A DNA stretch of 15,787 bases. It comes from Prevotella sp. Its GTDB lineage: Bacteria; Bacteroidota; Bacteroidia; Bacteroidales; Bacteroidaceae. The notes under the pieces are model-generated. The model had not been told where the DNA came from and did no database searches. It was given only the letters and a program-made list of their open reading frames with translations. The stretch is taken from assembly GCA_017623335.1 (NCBI GenBank), contig JAGAPI010000231.1:1-15787 (forward strand), read 5' to 3'. Shown piece after piece: positions 14,158 to 15,787 of this stretch (its first letter is position 1; each line of letters opens with the position of its first letter). The position numbers were made by a program, and so were the translations under genes.

Positions 14158-15702
14158 TCATCTCCATTTTTTTCTTATAGTCATCTGCAGTCCCTGACTT
14201 GTGCCGCGCAGTTCGCCCGAGTCCAGTCCCGCCGCGGCGGTGACGCTCCATCCGCCGAGCGGCGATGCCTGCGGAAACCTGTAGCTGGCTTCCAGCATCA
14301 GGCTCATGCTGGAGCGCGGGTCGGGGTAGGGCACATGGTATGTTCCCCAGCCCTTCTGCAACGAGCCGAGCAGACGGTAGTGCAGGTTGCCGGAGATGTC
14401 GCCCGATGCTCCGGCGTGCAGCGCCGTGAAGCGGTTGTTTTTCACCTCAATCCTGCCGTCGGTGTTGTAAATCGGCGACAGATAGAGCGGATTGCCCATC
14501 ACCTGTCCCCAGTGCTGCCAGCCTGTGAAGATGTGGTGGTTGTAGTAGTTGTCCATGCCGCCTGTGTGGTCGGGCATACTCGGTGTGTGGTCGTGATACA
14601 CGGGACCGCTCTGATATTTTGTGTACATATATTCCAGCACGATGGCGCTGAGCCACGGCGTGCGCTTCAGCCTGAGCTCTGCTCCGAGCAGCATGTCCTT
14701 AAATCCGTACATGAAATAGCGGTTGTCTTTTTTCACGTTCCATTCCTCGCCTGTGCCGTAGCCGTCGTAGTCAAGGTGGAACATAGCGCTGTGGTCTTCG
14801 AAAAAGTGGTCCCAGTATACGGCTGCCTGCCATGCCGGCGCGTCGTAGCTGAGGCGCAGCACCCACGAGCCGAGCTGGTCGCCGCCCACATTCTGGTAGA
14901 CATCTTCGATGGGCTCGGAGCCTCCGGGGATTAATGCGTCCCACATGCCTTTCAGTCCCCCTTGGTTGTCAATCCTCTCCACTCCGTTGTCCATCTTGTA
15001 GGTGGTGCCGCCAAAGAGCGCCGCCATCTCCAGTCCCGCCTCCAGCGACACCGGCAGGCTCCTGCCGCCTATCCTCAGATAGCCCGCCTTGCTGTGGTAA
15101 AGCGCGTTTTGGGTGTATCTCGACTGCTTCTTTGTAAAATCTTTCTGCCAGTTGTCGTCGGTGGTCATGCCGTAGGCGATGTGTCCCTTCAGCGCCAGCC
15201 ATCCGCGGGTGCCGGGAATATTCCAATATTCTGGCAGTGCAATCCTCACTTGGGGCACGGGGCGCGCATTGATGCCCAGCGTCTGCGGCCCGCTGCTCAG
15301 TTCCTGGTTTTTAAGCTCCATGGGCTGCTCCTTGCTGCCTATGGTGAGCACGCCCCTGAGCCAGCGCCCCTCGATGTACGCCTGCTGCACGATGACCGTG
15401 CTGGTGAAGTTGTATGCCGCCGCCATGTCGATGCCGTAGCCCATGCTCCACCGGCTGCTGGCCGCTGTCGGTCGGTGCAGCGTGGCGCGCAGATAGCCGT
15501 TGCTTCTCTCCAGCGAGCTGAGTCCGTACTTGTTGGCGTTGAGCCACAGCGGCGTGTGTCCGTCGCCTGCCGATGCCGTTGCCTGCATCTCCACGCCGTA
15601 CTCTATGCTGTCGGTAAGCGATGGCTTGTCGCATTCTTGTGTCATTGCCGTCTGCGGAATGACGGCGGCAATGACAACAAACTTGTTCCTGATATTTTTC
15701 AT
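14158..15702 (-). CDS. Wzi-family capsule assembly outer-membrane protein
   Basis: The 514-residue protein has a short signal peptide (residues 1 to ~21) and then alternating aromatic/hydrophobic strands typical of an outer-membrane beta-barrel. The stretch PLWLNANKYG (51-60) followed by NGYL is characteristic of Bacteroidales proteins annotated as the capsule assembly Wzi family. E. coli Wzi helps hold group 1 capsule at the surface; here no capsule gene cluster is adjacent, so the role is uncertain. The barrel ends with a basic tail, MTIRKKWR. The ATG at 15702 is used because it starts the signal peptide directly; a longer frame from 15771 would put 23 polar residues before it. No promoter was seen in 15703-15787. 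Confidence 0.83.
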   Translation of the reverse strand: MKNIRNKFVVIAAVIPQTAMTQECDKPSLTDSIEYGVEMQATASAGDGHTPLWLNANKYGLSSLERSNGYLRATLHRPTAASSRWSMGYGIDMAAAYNFTSTVIVQQAYIEGRWLRGVLTIGSKEQPMELKNQELSSGPQTLGINARPVPQVRIALPEYWNIPGTRGWLALKGHIAYGMTTDDNWQKDFTKKQSRYTQNALYHSKAGYLRIGGRSLPVSLEAGLEMAALFGGTTYKMDNGVERIDNQGGLKGMWDALIPGGSEPIEDVYQNVGGDQLGSWVLRLSYDAPAWQAAVYWDHFFEDHSAMFHLDYDGYGTGEEWNVKKDNRYFMYGFKDMLLGAELRLKRTPWLSAIVLEYMYTKYQSGPVYHDHTPSMPDHTGGMDNYYNHHIFTGWQHWGQVMGNPLYLSPIYNTDGRIEVKNNRFTALHAGASGDISGNLHYRLLGSLQKGWGTYHVPYPDPRSSMSLMLEASYRFPQASPLGGWSVTAAAGLDSGELRGTSQGLQMTIRKKWR

Positions 15703-15787
15703 CACGTCTGAGACAGTATGTTTCTTTAAAAAACACCGCCTGTTTATTTGGCTTTTAGGATATTTGTACATGTTGTTACATTTTGCG

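Noticed and set aside
14107..14934. 275-codon plus-strand frame opposite the Wzi gene
   Set aside because: It is antisense to a well-supported gene and has no family pattern. The hydrophobic start is the complement of the intergenic AT tract.

Overview
The window looks like a chromosomal core-genome segment from a Bacteroidales bacterium, most likely Prevotellaceae. The evidence is the protein families present (a FISUMP-domain surface protein, a type IX secretion tail, a Wzi-like barrel, a Bacteroidales-style EFR1 ferredoxin), the repeated TTG-N18..22-TAnnTTTG promoters, and the lack of Shine-Dalgarno sequences. No phage, insertion sequence, CRISPR array, rRNA or tRNA was seen. The genus is an inference; no marker gene here settles it.

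Layout. Positions 1-399 hold the end of a sodium-pumping decarboxylase beta subunit. Next come trmD (529-1203), an intrinsic terminator that runs directly into the pgk promoter, pgk (1464-2717), and a flavodoxin/ferredoxin (EFR1) gene 16 bases behind pgk. A 294-base gap with a good promoter precedes a cupin gene (3811-4206) with its own terminator, then an HxlR regulator (4318-4701). A 124-base palindrome (4734-4857) with a perfect 23-base core separates these plus-strand genes from a minus-strand pair. That pair is a small secreted protein with a type IX secretion tail (7240-7716), overlapping by four bases a 784-residue FISUMP protein (4889-7243). A minus-strand sodium/solute symporter follows (7929-9446). 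It is divergent from a RecD-like helicase (9534-11003), and both promoters sit so close to their start codons that the mRNAs should be almost leaderless.

The right third holds a YafQ-type toxin-antitoxin pair (11122-11663), rmuC (11713-13089) and a phosphopantetheinyl transferase (13107-13673). These converge on a minus-strand pair: a Wzi-family outer-membrane barrel (14158-15702) followed by a small lipoprotein (13679-14131).

How the genes fit together. Most are independent housekeeping or envelope units. The likely functional pairs are toxin/antitoxin, the two secreted proteins, Wzi/lipoprotein and possibly cupin/HxlR. I found no clearly new multi-gene system. The most unusual non-coding structures are the 124-base palindrome, the fused terminator-promoter before pgk, and the back-to-back near-leaderless promoters at 9456-9525.
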